DNA of 64,000 nt from Protonemura montana (taxonomy: Eukaryota; Arthropoda; Insecta; Plecoptera; Nemouridae), in the NCBI GenBank assembly GCA_947568835.1, contig OX387604.1, positions 28,134,851 through 28,198,850 of the forward strand. Direction: 5' to 3'. The position numbers and the translations under genes are program-made. Each line of letters begins with the position of its first letter. Position 1 is the stretch's first letter. Shown piece by piece: positions 8,682 through 19,226 of this stretch. The notes under the pieces were generated by a model. That model searched no databases, had not been told where the DNA came from, and saw only the letters and a program-made list of their open reading frames with translations.

Positions 8682-11600
8682 TACAGTGGAACCTCAATGG
8701 TTACCATCACCACCGAGAGGAGGTGAAGCTTTTAACAGCTAATTTTAGCCCCCTGTGTCTCTCTTTACAAGAGACACATTTTAAACCGTCTGACTCGCCT
8801 GTGTTAAGTGGCTACACATTCTTTCGGCACGATGATCTGTCACGAAATATAGCGGCTGGTGGAGTGGCGACGGCAGTGTTAGACTCCGTCCCTGCACATC
8901 CACTGCAGCTGGTAACACCTCTACAGGCAGTGGCAGTCAGAGTCCACATACCACAACCAGTTACTCTTTGTAACATTTACCTTCCGGAGTGGGCGCCAGC
9001 TACGGCCCCGAACCTTCAAAGCCTTGTGTCCCAACTGCCCCACCCCTACGTGCTGTTGGGTGACTTTAACGCACATAGCCCCCTGTGGGGCGACACAATG
9101 GCAGACGGCCGGGGTCGTATGCTTGAGAGTTTTATCAATGACAACGATTTGTTTCTTTTAAATAACGGACAAAAAACCAGATTTAACTCTTTTAATGGTA
9201 ATTTTACGGCGATCGACTTGTACATATGTTCGCCCTCTGTGGCACATTTATTCAATTTCTCTGTCCATGATGACCTCTGTGGAAGCGATCACTTTCCGAT
9301 CATCTTAAGGCTCCAAACCGACTTTCAGATCCCCTCTCGTCCTGCTCAATGGAGTTTAAAACGGGCGAACTGGAAGCGGTTTGCTGCACTGGCAAAACTA
9401 AGTTGTTCTGACCAGGAAACGGATGTCGACTCTAAAGTCAAAAGGATCTCAGAGATTATCATAAGTGCCGCAGAGGAGTCCATACCACAAACCTCCACGA
9501 AGCCACGCCACATTCCTGTTCCATGGTGGAACGACGAGTGTGACAAGGCACTCAGGGCGAGGAAAAGAGCTCTCAGAGTTTTTACCAAACGACCCACAAA
9601 TTTTAACCTGCAAGTTTTTAAACAGCTCCGTGCCAAGGCACGACAGGTTTTTAGAAGATCCCAGCGCCAATCATGGAACAATTATATATCCTCTCTCACT
9701 TGCTTTACCCCCCTCACCAAGGTTTGGCACAGGGTAAACAAAATAAGAGGCAAGCACAAGCCGATTTCAATCGCCGGTATAACGAACGATGGACACCTGT
9801 TTACGGCCCCCAAAGAAATAGCAGACTGCATTGGCAAACACTTTGCAGATGTCTCCAGTTCCCGCCACTATTCGGCATCGTTCCAACAGATAAAGCGCAC
9901 GGCAGAGCGTAGACAATTGTCGTTTGCCTCTGCCAACTCCGAACGCTACAACATGCCGTTTAGTGAGTGGGAGCTGGAAAACGCCATTCGGACATCGAAG
10001 AACACGTCACCGGGGGCCGACAGGGTCCACAACGAGTTCTTAAAACACCTTTTACCAGATGCTCGCTCGGCTTTGCTTGAATTATATAATATGATTTGGA
10101 TATCGCAAGTCTTTCCGGACGAATGGCGACATGCCATTCAAGTTCCCATTCCCAAACCTGGAAAAGACAAGCTACTGGCAGCCAGCTACAGGCCTATCTC
10201 TCTGACCAGTTGTCTTTGTAAGGTGATGGAGAGGATGGTGAGCAATCGTTTGGTTTGGTGGCTGGAGACAAAAAAGCTACTCTCTAACTTACAATGTGGT
10301 TTCCGGAAAAACAGAAGTACGATGGACCATCTTATCAGGATGGAGGCTTTTATCCAGGACTCGTTTCTATGCAAGCAGCATGCAATTGCTGTCTTCTTCG
10401 ACCTGGAAAAAGCCTACGACACCACCTGGCGCCACAACATTTTAAAATCGCTACATTCGTGGGGTTTTAAAGGTCGACTACCTGTTTTTATCACAAATTT
10501 TATGACTGATAGAACTTTTAATGTCCGTGTTGGCAATGTTTTGTCAGATACTTTTTCACAAGAGAACGGCGTGCCCCAGGGCAGTGTGCTCAGCGTGACG
10601 CTATTTGCGATTGCAATCAATACAATTACCAGCTGTGTTAACTCCCCGGTGTCATCTTCCTTGTTTGTCGATGACCTGGCAATAATCTGTTCATCTAAGA
10701 ACCTAGCGTCCACCTCTAGGCAGATCCAATTAACTGTCAACAGATTGGTAAAGTGGGCTGATGCCACCGGCTTTACATTTTCGGCAGCAAAGACAAACTG
10801 TGTCCACTTCTCTCGGGTACGGGGCCTCTTCCCAGACCCAGAAATCTATCTCCGTGGGAACTGTCTCCCTGTTGTTAAAAGTGTCAAGTTTCTGGGGTTA
10901 GTCTTTGACCAGAAATTGAATTTTAAAGAACATTTTAACCAACTGCGTATTAAATGTTTTAAATCTCTTAATCTCTTAAGGTACCTGACAGGGACAAGGT
11001 GGGGAGCGGACCGCACGGTTATGTTGCGTGTTTATCGTGCCCTCATACGCTCTAAACTTGACTATGGCAGTGCTGTCTACGATTCTGCCCGTGACAGCTA
11101 CAAAAGAACTTTGAACACCATCCACAACACAGGCATCCGGCTGGCCATCGGCGCTCTTCGAACCAGCCGGGTGGAAAGTCTATACTGTGATTCCGGGGAG
11201 CCGCCACTTACGCTAAGGAGAGAATATCTTCTTACTTCATACGCTGCAAAACTGATCGCAATGAAAAAACATCCCACGTACCTGTCTCTACTTCAGCCCA
11301 GATTCCAGCCAATTTATGACGCTAAGCCCTTTTCAACTTTGCCGGCAGGTATTAGACTAAGTCGTATTCTCACCGAAATAACTTTCAAGATTCCAAGGAT
11401 GTTCCCTGTCGAATCCAGCCTGGTCGCCCCTTGGTGTGTTCCCAGGCCTTCTTGCCTTATCGGCCTAGCGTCCTTAGGGAAACAGTGCACCAGCGATCTC
11501 GTGTACAGACGCAGGTTTGCTGAAATCTGTGCCGATCACCCACATTTTATACAATATTATACGGACGGATCAAAGAATAACAATGATGTTGGTTGTGCTT

Positions 11601-12364
11601 TTACGACGACTCCCAACATTGCATACGGGTTTAAACTAAATAGCAAGTGCAGCATTTTCACTGCTGAATTGTATGCCATTATGAAGGCTCTGCAACACAT
11701 AGAAAGCAGAGATGAACCCAACTTTCTTATTTTTTCAGATTCACTCAGCTCTATTGATGCAATTTATGACATTTTCTCACCCAACACCCTCGTTCAAAAA
11801 GTACATTCCCTACTAGCGACCCTCTCTTCTCGGGACGTGAGAGTAGTGTTCTGTTGGGTGCCTGGGCACGTTGGCATTAAGGGCAACGAGAGGGCCGATG
11901 CAGCCGCCAAGAATGCCTTGCACAATGCTGAAATGGTTGACCAAAGAATCTTCCACAGTGATTTGAAGGTCTACTTTAAGTCAACTTTCAAACGAAGATT
12001 TCAAGATATCTGGGATAGACAAACAAACAATAAATTAAAAGAAATTAAAGCTACTGTCGAACCATGGGAGTCATCAAAGAGATCTGAAAGGCGTGAGGAG
12101 GTCGTTCTCACCCGACTCCGTATCGGACATACTCTTTTAACCCACTCTTTCTTATTCACTATTGACAAGGTGCCTCCGCGCTGCAATACATGCAACGAGA
12201 TTTTATCCATCCGACACATTTTAATTGATTGTACAAAGTATAGAGTTGCTAGACAACGTCACTCATTAGAAAATACTATTGACAAAGTATTAGCAGATGA
12301 CCCTCGTCGTATTGACAATGTTTTTAAATTCTTACAAGAGCTTGACGTAATAGGTTTGATGTAA
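8672..12364 (+). CDS. LINE A ORF2, endonuclease / reverse transcriptase / RNase H
   Basis: 1,230-residue polyprotein that nicks target DNA, copies the element RNA and degrades RNA in hybrids. The N-terminal APE-type endonuclease (about 1-230) shows IQWNLNGYHHHREE, LSLQETHF, GDFNAHSPLWGD (near 129) and CGSDHFPI. The RT (about 440-760) shows ASYRPISLTSCL, QCGFRKNRSTMDHL, FFDLEKAYDTTW, NGVPQGSVLSVTLFAI and FVDDLA (near 663; FVDD instead of the commoner YADD). The RNase H (about 960-1080) shows YTDGSK, FTAELYAI, IFSDSLSS and WVPGHVGIKGNERAD, so all four acidic positions are present. A C-terminal CNTC...H...C knuckle lies near 1170-1190. No internal stop. The start overlaps the preceding hydrophobic frame by ten bases, which suggests coupled translation. 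Confidence 0.92.
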   Translation: MALIQWNLNGYHHHREEVKLLTANFSPLCLSLQETHFKPSDSPVLSGYTFFRHDDLSRNIAAGGVATAVLDSVPAHPLQLVTPLQAVAVRVHIPQPVTLCNIYLPEWAPATAPNLQSLVSQLPHPYVLLGDFNAHSPLWGDTMADGRGRMLESFINDNDLFLLNNGQKTRFNSFNGNFTAIDLYICSPSVAHLFNFSVHDDLCGSDHFPIILRLQTDFQIPSRPAQWSLKRANWKRFAALAKLSCSDQETDVDSKVKRISEIIISAAEESIPQTSTKPRHIPVPWWNDECDKALRARKRALRVFTKRPTNFNLQVFKQLRAKARQVFRRSQRQSWNNYISSLTCFTPLTKVWHRVNKIRGKHKPISIAGITNDGHLFTAPKEIADCIGKHFADVSSSRHYSASFQQIKRTAERRQLSFASANSERYNMPFSEWELENAIRTSKNTSPGADRVHNEFLKHLLPDARSALLELYNMIWISQVFPDEWRHAIQVPIPKPGKDKLLAASYRPISLTSCLCKVMERMVSNRLVWWLETKKLLSNLQCGFRKNRSTMDHLIRMEAFIQDSFLCKQHAIAVFFDLEKAYDTTWRHNILKSLHSWGFKGRLPVFITNFMTDRTFNVRVGNVLSDTFSQENGVPQGSVLSVTLFAIAINTITSCVNSPVSSSLFVDDLAIICSSKNLASTSRQIQLTVNRLVKWADATGFTFSAAKTNCVHFSRVRGLFPDPEIYLRGNCLPVVKSVKFLGLVFDQKLNFKEHFNQLRIKCFKSLNLLRYLTGTRWGADRTVMLRVYRALIRSKLDYGSAVYDSARDSYKRTLNTIHNTGIRLAIGALRTSRVESLYCDSGEPPLTLRREYLLTSYAAKLIAMKKHPTYLSLLQPRFQPIYDAKPFSTLPAGIRLSRILTEITFKIPRMFPVESSLVAPWCVPRPSCLIGLASLGKQCTSDLVYRRRFAEICADHPHFIQYYTDGSKNNNDVGCAFTTTPNIAYGFKLNSKCSIFTAELYAIMKALQHIESRDEPNFLIFSDSLSSIDAIYDIFSPNTLVQKVHSLLATLSSRDVRVVFCWVPGHVGIKGNERADAAAKNALHNAEMVDQRIFHSDLKVYFKSTFKRRFQDIWDRQTNNKLKEIKATVEPWESSKRSERREEVVLTRLRIGHTLLTHSFLFTIDKVPPRCNTCNEILSIRHILIDCTKYRVARQRHSLENTIDKVLADDPRRIDNVFKFLQELDVIGLM

Positions 12365-12402
12365 ACTTTTATCAATCTTTTATTGAACAACCTTCTTTTA
12401 TC

Positions 12403-12434
12403 CGGCGCAAAATAACCATCCGGTTGACGCGCCG
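12403..12434 (+). other. LINE A 3' UTR hairpin
   Basis: CGGCGC pairs with GCGCCG, with an inner AACC/GGTT stem and an ATCC loop. A diverged relative at 38602-38824 keeps the outer GGCGC/GCGCC pairing. A 3' hairpin recognised by the cognate RT is a plausible role. Confidence 0.6.
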
Positions 12435-12458
12435 TTAAGCCCCAATATTCATTCATTC

Positions 12459-12470
12459 TTGGGCTCAATT
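12459..12470. repeat. Target site duplication of LINE A, 3' copy
   Basis: Exact repeat of 6176-6187, directly after the ATTC tail of LINE A. Confidence 0.9.
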
Positions 12471-12836
12471 TCATAGAATAATTTTGCAGGTCTTTAGCTC
12501 GTACCAGGAGATTTGTTAGTATGCATTCCCATTATTATGGCTTCCACTTCACTGACCATGGCTGGAGGCATGTACATGGATTTTTGTGCTATCTCATGTT
12601 GCCAAACACACTGTAAAGTAACTATGTCACATTTATGCAGGGCCAATTCAACCTCATTAGAGAATGTTATTTTAAATTGCTCTACGATTACTTCAGTCGA
12701 AAAACGTTTTCCCAAAAAACTCTCGATTGTTTGATCAACCGACAGTGAGTTCCTTTTTCCAAGCATCATGTTAATATTTTGCCAGGATAGCTTCATATCT
12801 CCCCGTGATATTTTAAATTTATTTTTATAGTATGTA
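12471..12836 (-). mobile_element. LINE B, middle part (linker and RT start)
   Basis: The minus frame runs from the TA at 12835 to 12494. It reads YYKNKFKISRGDMKLSW, then VDQTIESFLGKRFSTE, and ends MGMHTNKSPGT, the start of the RT domain. A stop follows a one-base shift near 12497, after which AKDLQNYSMKLSP leads into the part beyond LINE A. Upstream it joins 22651 when the EnSpm-like element is removed: KKAQ-TT-YYKNKF reads through one TA. Confidence 0.85.
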
Positions 12837-13002
12837 CCCAGCAAACACAAAACCAGCCGCCCGCTTGGGCCATACCTGGGCCAGACGGACGGGCCCCTAC
12901 TGGGCTCGAGCTGAGTGCCCGCTCTGGCACCGTCTAAAAGAGTCACATTGGCCAGTCCTGGGCCCCAGTCTGCTAGCCCATGAAGCGCCCGCTCTGGCTC
13001 CG
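12837..13002. repeat. Left terminal inverted repeat of the EnSpm-like element
   Basis: 166 bp matching the reverse complement of 22130-22295 with two mismatches. GC-rich, with many CCCG/GGGC words. Confidence 0.9.
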
Positions 13003-13034
13003 TCTGGGGCCCATCTGCTTTGCCTGCCACTCTG

Positions 13035-13330
13035 CCCGTGCCCAGCGCTGCCCTACTTCAGCCCGTCCACGGCCCGTGCATTGCCCAGCGTCGCCCTACT
13101 CCAGCCCGTCCACGGCCCGTGCATTGCCCAGCGCTGCCCTGTTCCAGCCCGTCCACGGCCCGTGCATTGCCCAGCGTCGCCCTGCTCCAGCCCGTCCACG
13201 GCCCGTGCATTGCCCAGCGTCGCCCTACTCCAGCCCGTCCACGGCCCGTGCATTGCCCAGCGCTGCCCTACTCCAGCCCGTCCACGGCCCGTGCATTGCC
13301 CAGCGCTGCCCTACTCCAGCCCGTCCTCAG
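13035..13330. repeat. 43-bp subterminal minisatellite
   Basis: About seven units of 43 bp, starting GCCCGTCCACGG at 13061, 13104, 13147, 13190, 13233, 13276 and 13319. Units differ at a few positions (TCGCC/CTGCC, CTACT/CTGCT/CTGTT). All three plus frames are open because the unit has no stop word. Subterminal tandem repeats are typical transposase-binding regions in CACTA-type elements. Confidence 0.9.
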
Positions 13331-13614
13331 CCCAAATAAACATTTGTTTGGTAGATATTCGTGGATCACGGGAATCACCCTGCCCTAAATTGCACGTAAA
13401 AATAGAGAAAATATTGTTGGCACATATGAGTAAAAAAATTGTTTGTAAATAGACCAAATATAACATTTTTAATTTATGACTATAATAAATAGATTATCCA
13501 ATGACGATTTGATTTCAAGGATTGACAAGGGATAGGTTATCTACTAAATACGGACTCAGCATAAATTGTTTGAGTAATTTTATTTATTTTTTGTAAGTCT
13601 TATCAAGTTTTGTC

Positions 13615-16033
13615 TCACAGCTCATGGTATGACAGAGTAAGTTCGTTGGTGCAGACCGGTCGTCGTTGGTCCGGTGGTGCTGACTCACTACTGACACCCG
13701 ACTTCTTTGAGTTTGCCATCGAGGCACGCTGTGCACGGCCGCCGTCCCGGTCCCGCGCACCCTGCAGCCACTTCATGATGTTGTTGTTGACGCCTATCAA
13801 AGTGGCTTTGGGAGAGGAGACCTTGACTGAGACTAGGAAAAAAAACAATAATAATAAAAAAGTAGTAAGCAAAGATAATACAGCAACTGGTATAATCTAT
13901 TCCATAGGGGCAAATCCAAGACTATTATCAAATGGAATTGGCGTTGGCCTGGTTATAGAGAAGAGCTTGAGTACTGGGCCAGGAGCTGCTAGATGGTCTT
14001 CCCCCACTATTTACCTTCCACCAGACAAGGGTTGCAAAATGCGCTATTGTTTTCAAACCCGTAAAATTCCGTAAAAAACTGGCCCTTTTTAGTTTTCTTA
14101 GTCTGACAGAGATATGGACATCCATGGATTAAATTTTACAAATTACATAGGTGAAAACTAAGTTCATGCTGCATTGAACCTATAGACAAACATGACAGTA
14201 GATATTGGAACTAGAAAATGTGCAATTCTGATTTAAAAAAACGCCAAATAGCCAAAAATTCAAATTATTTTGTGATTTTATCATGATTTTTGCACTTTTT
14301 GTCTATGAATTCCTACTATGGCATTCATGGTTTCTGGAGATATTTTCTAAGAGCCTTTGGCATTTAAAATGCCATCTTGTTTTCTACCGCATAGAGACTT
14401 AAAGAATGTGTGATGGACACTTACAGAGAATGAGCATCAAGATGTTCGGGAAGGTCTCAATGGAGACCTTCGGTGCCCCCTTGAAGTTCAAGAGGCGCGC
14501 CAGCGACGTTGTTAACACCTTCGAAACGATTGTTCTTACCGATGATGCCTCCTTTTCGTCCCCATGGACCGCTAGGAAAGCAACCTAAAAAGAGAGAAAA
14601 ATTAGAAAAAAAAATGTTAAAAACCTACAAATAAAGCAATCCAGTACAGGGTGGCAATTGTGTAAAATAACCACATGAGGTAGGCTGCTATTGTTTTAAT
14701 TCAGGGCTATATGATTAAATGTGAATTTGACATCTAGCTATCAGCTGAATTTTCATTTTAATGAAAGAAGTCGACACAAATAATAACGTTGGTTGGCTTA
14801 CTCGTTTCTGTAGCTCGAGCTTATTGCTGAGCAGCGAGTCCAGCGCTCGCAGCTCTTCGAGCGTGTCGCACAGAAGCCCGTCGATCGACTCGACTGCATC
14901 GCCCTGTAACATTGGCAGATTGCTCCGCTGCTGGAGAATGGCAGTGTTCCTGTGGACCTGGGAGTTTGTCTCTGCTACCAGGCGGTAGAGCTTTTCGACG
15001 ATAGCTGGAAAGAAACACATTTTATATTAACTGAAATTTACATTTCAATTCTCAGCCAAGTATCCCTTTCTCGGGACTTAAGTTGCTGGAAGTTAACCAA
15101 CGCCTATACTCAAGCTGAGATGCAAGATGAACGTGTAATGAACTTATGGAACTTAAAATGTGACAATTAATTTGCCCAACGAGGTTACCTAACTAGAAAA
15201 AAGACAGTCGCAGTAAAATTCCGGGTTTCTGCTCAGTTATTGGATTTCTACAAGCGTTAATGGTGTTTTTTTTTACAGCCAGCTGTTTTTCATATCGAGG
15301 AACTTTGGTGCACAGTAAATTATAATGGCAGTCATGCTTGACCAATATCTGGTACTGATAGTGATTCCTTAGGTACTTACATTTCAAGCCTTCTATATGC
15401 TCTGCATAGAACTGTCGATCGCAGGCCTGGCTTCCACTCGCTGAGGGTGACGGTGGCAGTGCTAGCAGGCTTGGTTGGGGAGGGAGTGGTGATGTGGATG
15501 GTATTGTGAAAAGAGGACGGCGTGAATTTGGAATATTTGTCAATGGGAAGGAAATGGAATGAGTTTCTGGGGTGAGTTTAAATCTTTTTGCCGGCTGGGC
15601 ATCCCTGCACGGCGTGACTTCCATGTCGGAAAGCTCGGTTCCCGAGACGGCCAGGCCTTTCGCCAGGCGCTCCTGTTTCGCCAGGGCCTTCTTCATGGTA
15701 CCTATTTAAAAAACAATAATATATAATTCCCATGATTGCTGTGCAAACATTAAAAACAGTGTAGATTGAGAAGATTTTAGGTAAAAATAACCAGCTAGGC
15801 CAAATTAATCCAAAAAATACTCACTGGTCCTTTTTTTTATATTTATTGGACATGACACCCACGAAGCGTTTGGTGTTGTCTCCAACCGTGCAGCTTCGGA
15901 TATTTGTGCATCGGTCCAACTGGAGGGCGGCCAGACACAGGTCTGCTTGTCGTCAGCAATCCAGCTGGACGGCACGCTGGCGATAGGCATGTTGGCCTCT
16001 GAATGAAACTCGACGACTGCAAACCTCTTTGCC
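13615..16033 (-). CDS. Spliced DUF4806-type protein gene of the EnSpm-like element
   Basis: Five exons on the minus strand fit with consistent phases: 16033-15825, 15701-15381, 15004-14802, 14584-14425 and 13832-13615, all with AG/GT borders. The first recognised exon encodes AKRFAVVEFHSEAN, VPSSWI, CVWPPSSW and ARLETTPNASW, the N-terminal domain usual in DUF4806 proteins. Then come a basic linker (KKALAKQERLAKGL), a Pro/Ser-rich segment, and a helical stretch (IVEKLYRLVAETNSQVHRN). The DUF4806-like core reads FLAVHGDEKEASSVRTIVSK, LARLLNFKGAPK and NNIMKWLQGARDRDGG before the stop. About 369 residues; the exon with the start codon, upstream of 16033, was not found. These proteins often accompany animal transposons. 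A role as transposition cofactor or DNA-binding partner is inference. Confidence 0.7.
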
Positions 16034-16259
16034 CTGAAATTTTAAAGTTTCCATTTCAAATATATCAAACCTTCCACCATCATACTGGAATTTAAAAAGA
16101 TAAGCCAGTAGCATCAAATTAACGATTGTAAAATGATAACAGCAAGGCAACTTCTTCGACTTCAGACAACTTCTTCAACAGGCCGCAAACGTTTTTCTTC
16201 TTATCTTCATTATCTGTACTAACAATTTGCCCCCAATAAAATGACGACAGCAAAACTGA

Positions 16260-16530
16260 ATTTTTAATGATGCGAAAATAAACGTTTCAAAAACAGTTTT
16301 TGTCCAATTTGCCAAATCAGCGAATCTTGAAACCAAATACTCGTTAAATGGAGTGACTCTTCTCACCAGCAACTCCTGCAAATATCTAGGAGTGTATATC
16401 TCATCCAAGCTGAACTGGAGTGAGCATATTGCTTACTCAACCACCAAAGCCATAAGAAACCTCCGCTTTGTTATACGAAACCTCCGAGGAACCACGACAC
16501 GACACCTGACTCAGCGCAGTGTTGCTTAAC
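16260..16530 (+). mobile_element. LINE RT C-terminal fragment inside the EnSpm-like element
   Basis: The plus frame reads INVSKTVFVQFAKSANLE, YSLNGVTLL, CKYLGVYISSKLNWSEHI and KAIRNLRFVIRNLRG, then stops. This is the tail of a LINE RT core (YLGV...W..H). It lies where the transposase C-terminus should be, next to 5S-like and Gypsy pieces. Confidence 0.75.
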
Positions 16531-16564
16531 TTCGGTGATCTAACGAGAACCGGTGTTTCCAACA
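16519..16564 (-). ncRNA. 5S rRNA-derived fragment
   Basis: On the minus strand AACACCGGTTCTCG, ATCACCGAAGTTAAGCAAC and the lead-in GTGTTGG match the conserved middle of animal 5S rRNA almost base for base; only a TTAG/TCCG-type difference stands out. Neither the 5' end nor the last 60 or so bases are recognisable, so it is a fragment, not a functional gene. Confidence 0.65.
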
Positions 16565-16636
16565 CGCCAAACCGTTCGGTGCGCGTTGGGATAGGAAGAC
16601 CCAACGTCCCCATGTAAGCGTCAGTCAGCTCGTGGC

Positions 16637-16900
16637 TGACCTTGAATGGGAGAACTGGGCTGTACAAACTTTACAGCCATGGATATCAAGGAAGAACCAG
16701 GGAGCCGACTGATAACAAGTAAGCCCTACCGAACTAATCCAGCAGAGCGTGCCGATATCGTAAGGATCGTGAAGGAGTGGAGGGAGAACGAAATCGTTAC
16801 AGGCAGTCGTTCACCTTATTCGAGCCCAGTATTGTTAGTACAGAAGAAAAACGAAGAGAAGAGGTCAGAAGTCGACTTCCGTAAACTGAATGATCCTTGA
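16637..16900 (+). mobile_element. Gypsy-type RT N-terminal fragment
   Basis: The plus frame reads KPYRTNPAERADIVRIVKEW, IVTGSRSPYSSPVLLVQKKN and VDFRKLNDP, the start of a Ty3/Gypsy reverse transcriptase. It ends where the transposase frame on the other strand begins. A short captured fragment with no long terminal repeats seen. Confidence 0.75.
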
Positions 16901-18530
16901 GTCGTCTGCATACTTGCTGCAAAGGATTAGTGGACTTTCTTAACATCCGTTTTACACTTCCAAGAAAATTCTCAAAAGGGAAAGCGCTGAATTTATCAAG
17001 AGGGCCAAAGCGTTTGGCGTGGCTACTAAGATGAACAAGGTTGTGCATGTTGTACACAAGACTCTCTCTTTCATACAAATCGGCAGCTTCAGTGACAAAC
17101 TTTTTTAACAGATCGTCTGCCACGCTGTTGTAATCTGAATGAAGCTTTTCGGAAATTAGAATTGTGATTGCACAGAAGAAGAGCATAAAATGGTTGTAGT
17201 GGACATCACTCAATACTGCTTTCAAGTAGACAGGGCCCAAGTAAAGTAAAAACTGTCTAAATTCCGTTGCTTTCCACCGATCAGCCTCGTCCAAAGATCT
17301 TGGTTTCCTGTTAAAATCAGAAGGCCAAAATTTTTGCGAAGACAACAGACAGGAGCTGATGTCTCGAAGACTTTGTAAACGCAGGCGTTGAGGGCTGCTC
17401 CTGTCCCTCCACGCTGTAATAAGCCGCCTGGTGACGCCGAGGCAGACGAGATGGAGGTAATCTAAAGGGAATCCTGTTACGAGCCCCAAGTGTAGGATTG
17501 CCAGTGGTGATCTTTCTTTTTGATGCTCACGATCAGCCATCTCATCAAACTCAGCATCTGTTCTGACAGGAGCGTTTGTCTCAGGAAAAATAACACGCCC
17601 AGCATATTCACCTTTTTGGCTGCAATTGTCGCATCCATAAAAACCCGAGTACATCTTTGTGCATTTAACAAATGCCTTTGCAGGCGCATCGCAGCAAAAG
17701 GAAATCGACTCAACTGATCGATGCATTCCATTGACAACCAAGCCATCTACCTCAAGGTTCTTAAGTTCGGTAGCAAACTCGCTAAGGAACTCGTGAACCA
17801 CAAAACAAAGCAACAACAAATGGCCGTTTCATTGGACTTTCATCAAGCAGACAGAGAACAGGCCAAAACTGCGTGTTGTTGCTCTTGAAAAGCGGCAACC
17901 CATCGATGTTGAACCGTAAATTTATTTTGTTGCCCAGAAAATGAAAAGATTTTATATCTTTCTCTATTCCTGCCGACAAGCCAAAATAAAAGAACTCTCC
18001 CGCTCCCATCTTCTTGGTGGCGATGTTCCGGGGAGTTTTCAGCAGGGTCCGAGCATCACATGGCAACCCCTTGAGCCAAGGTTGAAGGCCCTTTAATAAC
18101 TGGCTTAGAGCACTATGGGTAATGTTGTTTTCTATGGACCAAGTCCTTAAAAAAGAAGCCACATCCAAAGAAAGGTCCTCCTCTTCATCCTTCTCTGAAT
18201 CGGAAAAATAGTTCAACTGATTGGAATCATCGTCCCATATCTCATCGCTTCCTTCAAAGATTTCTCCGTCACCAACAGCATCACCCATAGCGCATACGCT
18301 ACCATCAATTTCACCACTATCCGAAGAAGATGATGTATCGCTTGGCAAGAACACGCTCGGTCTCTTCACCTCCGGCTCTGCACTACCATCCCAAGCAACC
18401 AACCTTTCAAACAAAATTTCCATACCCGCTTCTCTCACGTGCTGCAGCATAGCACTCTTCCGCCGACGCAACTGCTGCCGCGGCCCTACAGCACGCTTAA
18501 ACCACTTAGACTCAATAAATATAAAGAAAA
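16797..18530 (-). pseudogene. Tnp2-type (EnSpm/CACTA) transposase, frameshifted and C-terminally interrupted
   Basis: The minus strand has an N-terminal part (18471-17782; open upstream to about 18530) with a Ser/Asp/Glu-rich region. The catalytic half is RFNIDGLPLFKSNNTQFWPV (first Asp). It continues in another frame at 17819-16797 with EFATELKNL, FYGCDNCSQKGEY (zinc-binding), LVTGFPLDYLHLVCLGV (second Asp), RWKATEFRQFLLYLGP and FPFENFLGSVKRMLRK (likely catalytic Glu). The frame changes at about 17795 after ALFCG, with a few residues missing. Homology ends at about 16902, where a Gypsy fragment abuts. Catalytic residues survive, but the gene is broken in both units unless splicing hides the shift. 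Confidence 0.8.
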
Positions 18531-19226
18531 AAATATATCAAGGCTTTGAAAGAAAAATAAAAGGGTTTCTAAATAGCACACCTTTTAATCCCAGCAGTAG
18601 CAGTCATTTAAGATGGAGATTAAAGATGGGGATTGAGATTTTGTGGCCCAACTTAAGCAGTCCAACCTGAAACAAAAATATTTTTGGATCAAAAATGTGC
18701 CTTATAAAATATTGTTTTGAAATATAATAAATATTTATTTAACTTTCAGTTTGGGTAAAAAGAATATTGGCAACACCCGATGAATCAAGATTCAAAAAAG
18801 TATATTGCAGCTATCGCGCCATGATAGCACAGCAAGTACCCTCGTGGTACAACAATAATAATCTGGATTTCGTTATACTTACAATATTTTCTTCACTTTT
18901 TTTGCGATCGCAGTACAGCTAATTATAAACTAAATGCAAATGAAATGCGTTTGAATATTTTACACAACGCAACGCAACTTAGTCCACAACAACACTATAT
19001 AGCACAATTTCACTGTAATACACTAAAAGACACTGTGAGACACTAAACGATGTTTGCACTTCGGTAGAATCAGATACAATGGGACGAGGTGAGATCCACA
19101 GCCACTGCCTGCACTGCTGTATCTGGGAAGGGGAGGAATGGCAAGGGAGGGTCGCCAAACACCCCCAAGCCATGAATTTGGCCTTGGCTGCGTTCGGTGA
19201 GATACCAACATGAATTGGATGTAGTA
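18531..19226. other. Non-coding 5' region of the transposase gene
   Basis: AT-rich, no supported frame. Presumably holds upstream exons or the promoter of the transposase gene. Confidence 0.4.

Larger units (their letters stand above)
6188..12458 (+). mobile_element. Full-length I-like non-LTR retrotransposon (element A)
   Basis: 6,271 bp between perfect 12-bp target duplications. Order: predicted ribozyme-like 5' end, 5' UTR, ORF1 (gag with three zinc knuckles), a hydrophobic triple-repeat frame, ORF2 (endonuclease, reverse transcriptase, RNase H, zinc knuckle), a 3' hairpin, and a tail of ATTCATTCATTC. RNase H downstream of the RT places it in the I group of LINEs rather than the CR1 group of its neighbours. 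ORF2 has no stop or frameshift, which suggests a young insertion. The 31-kb duplication starts inside its ORF1 (7814), so only this copy has a 5' end. Confidence 0.9.

Noticed and set aside
12824..12836. 8-bp hAT-type duplication (ACATACTA/ACAGACTA) for the large transposon
   Set aside because: The match is imperfect and asymmetric, while a TA duplication restores the LINE B codons exactly, and the transposase is Tnp2-type.
12832..13452. 206-, 119- and 122-codon overlapping frames and a 66-codon minus frame
   Set aside because: All come from the stop-free 43-bp minisatellite; no conserved protein content.
16519..16564. Functional 5S rRNA gene
   Set aside because: Only the middle third is recognisable; the 3' control region is missing.
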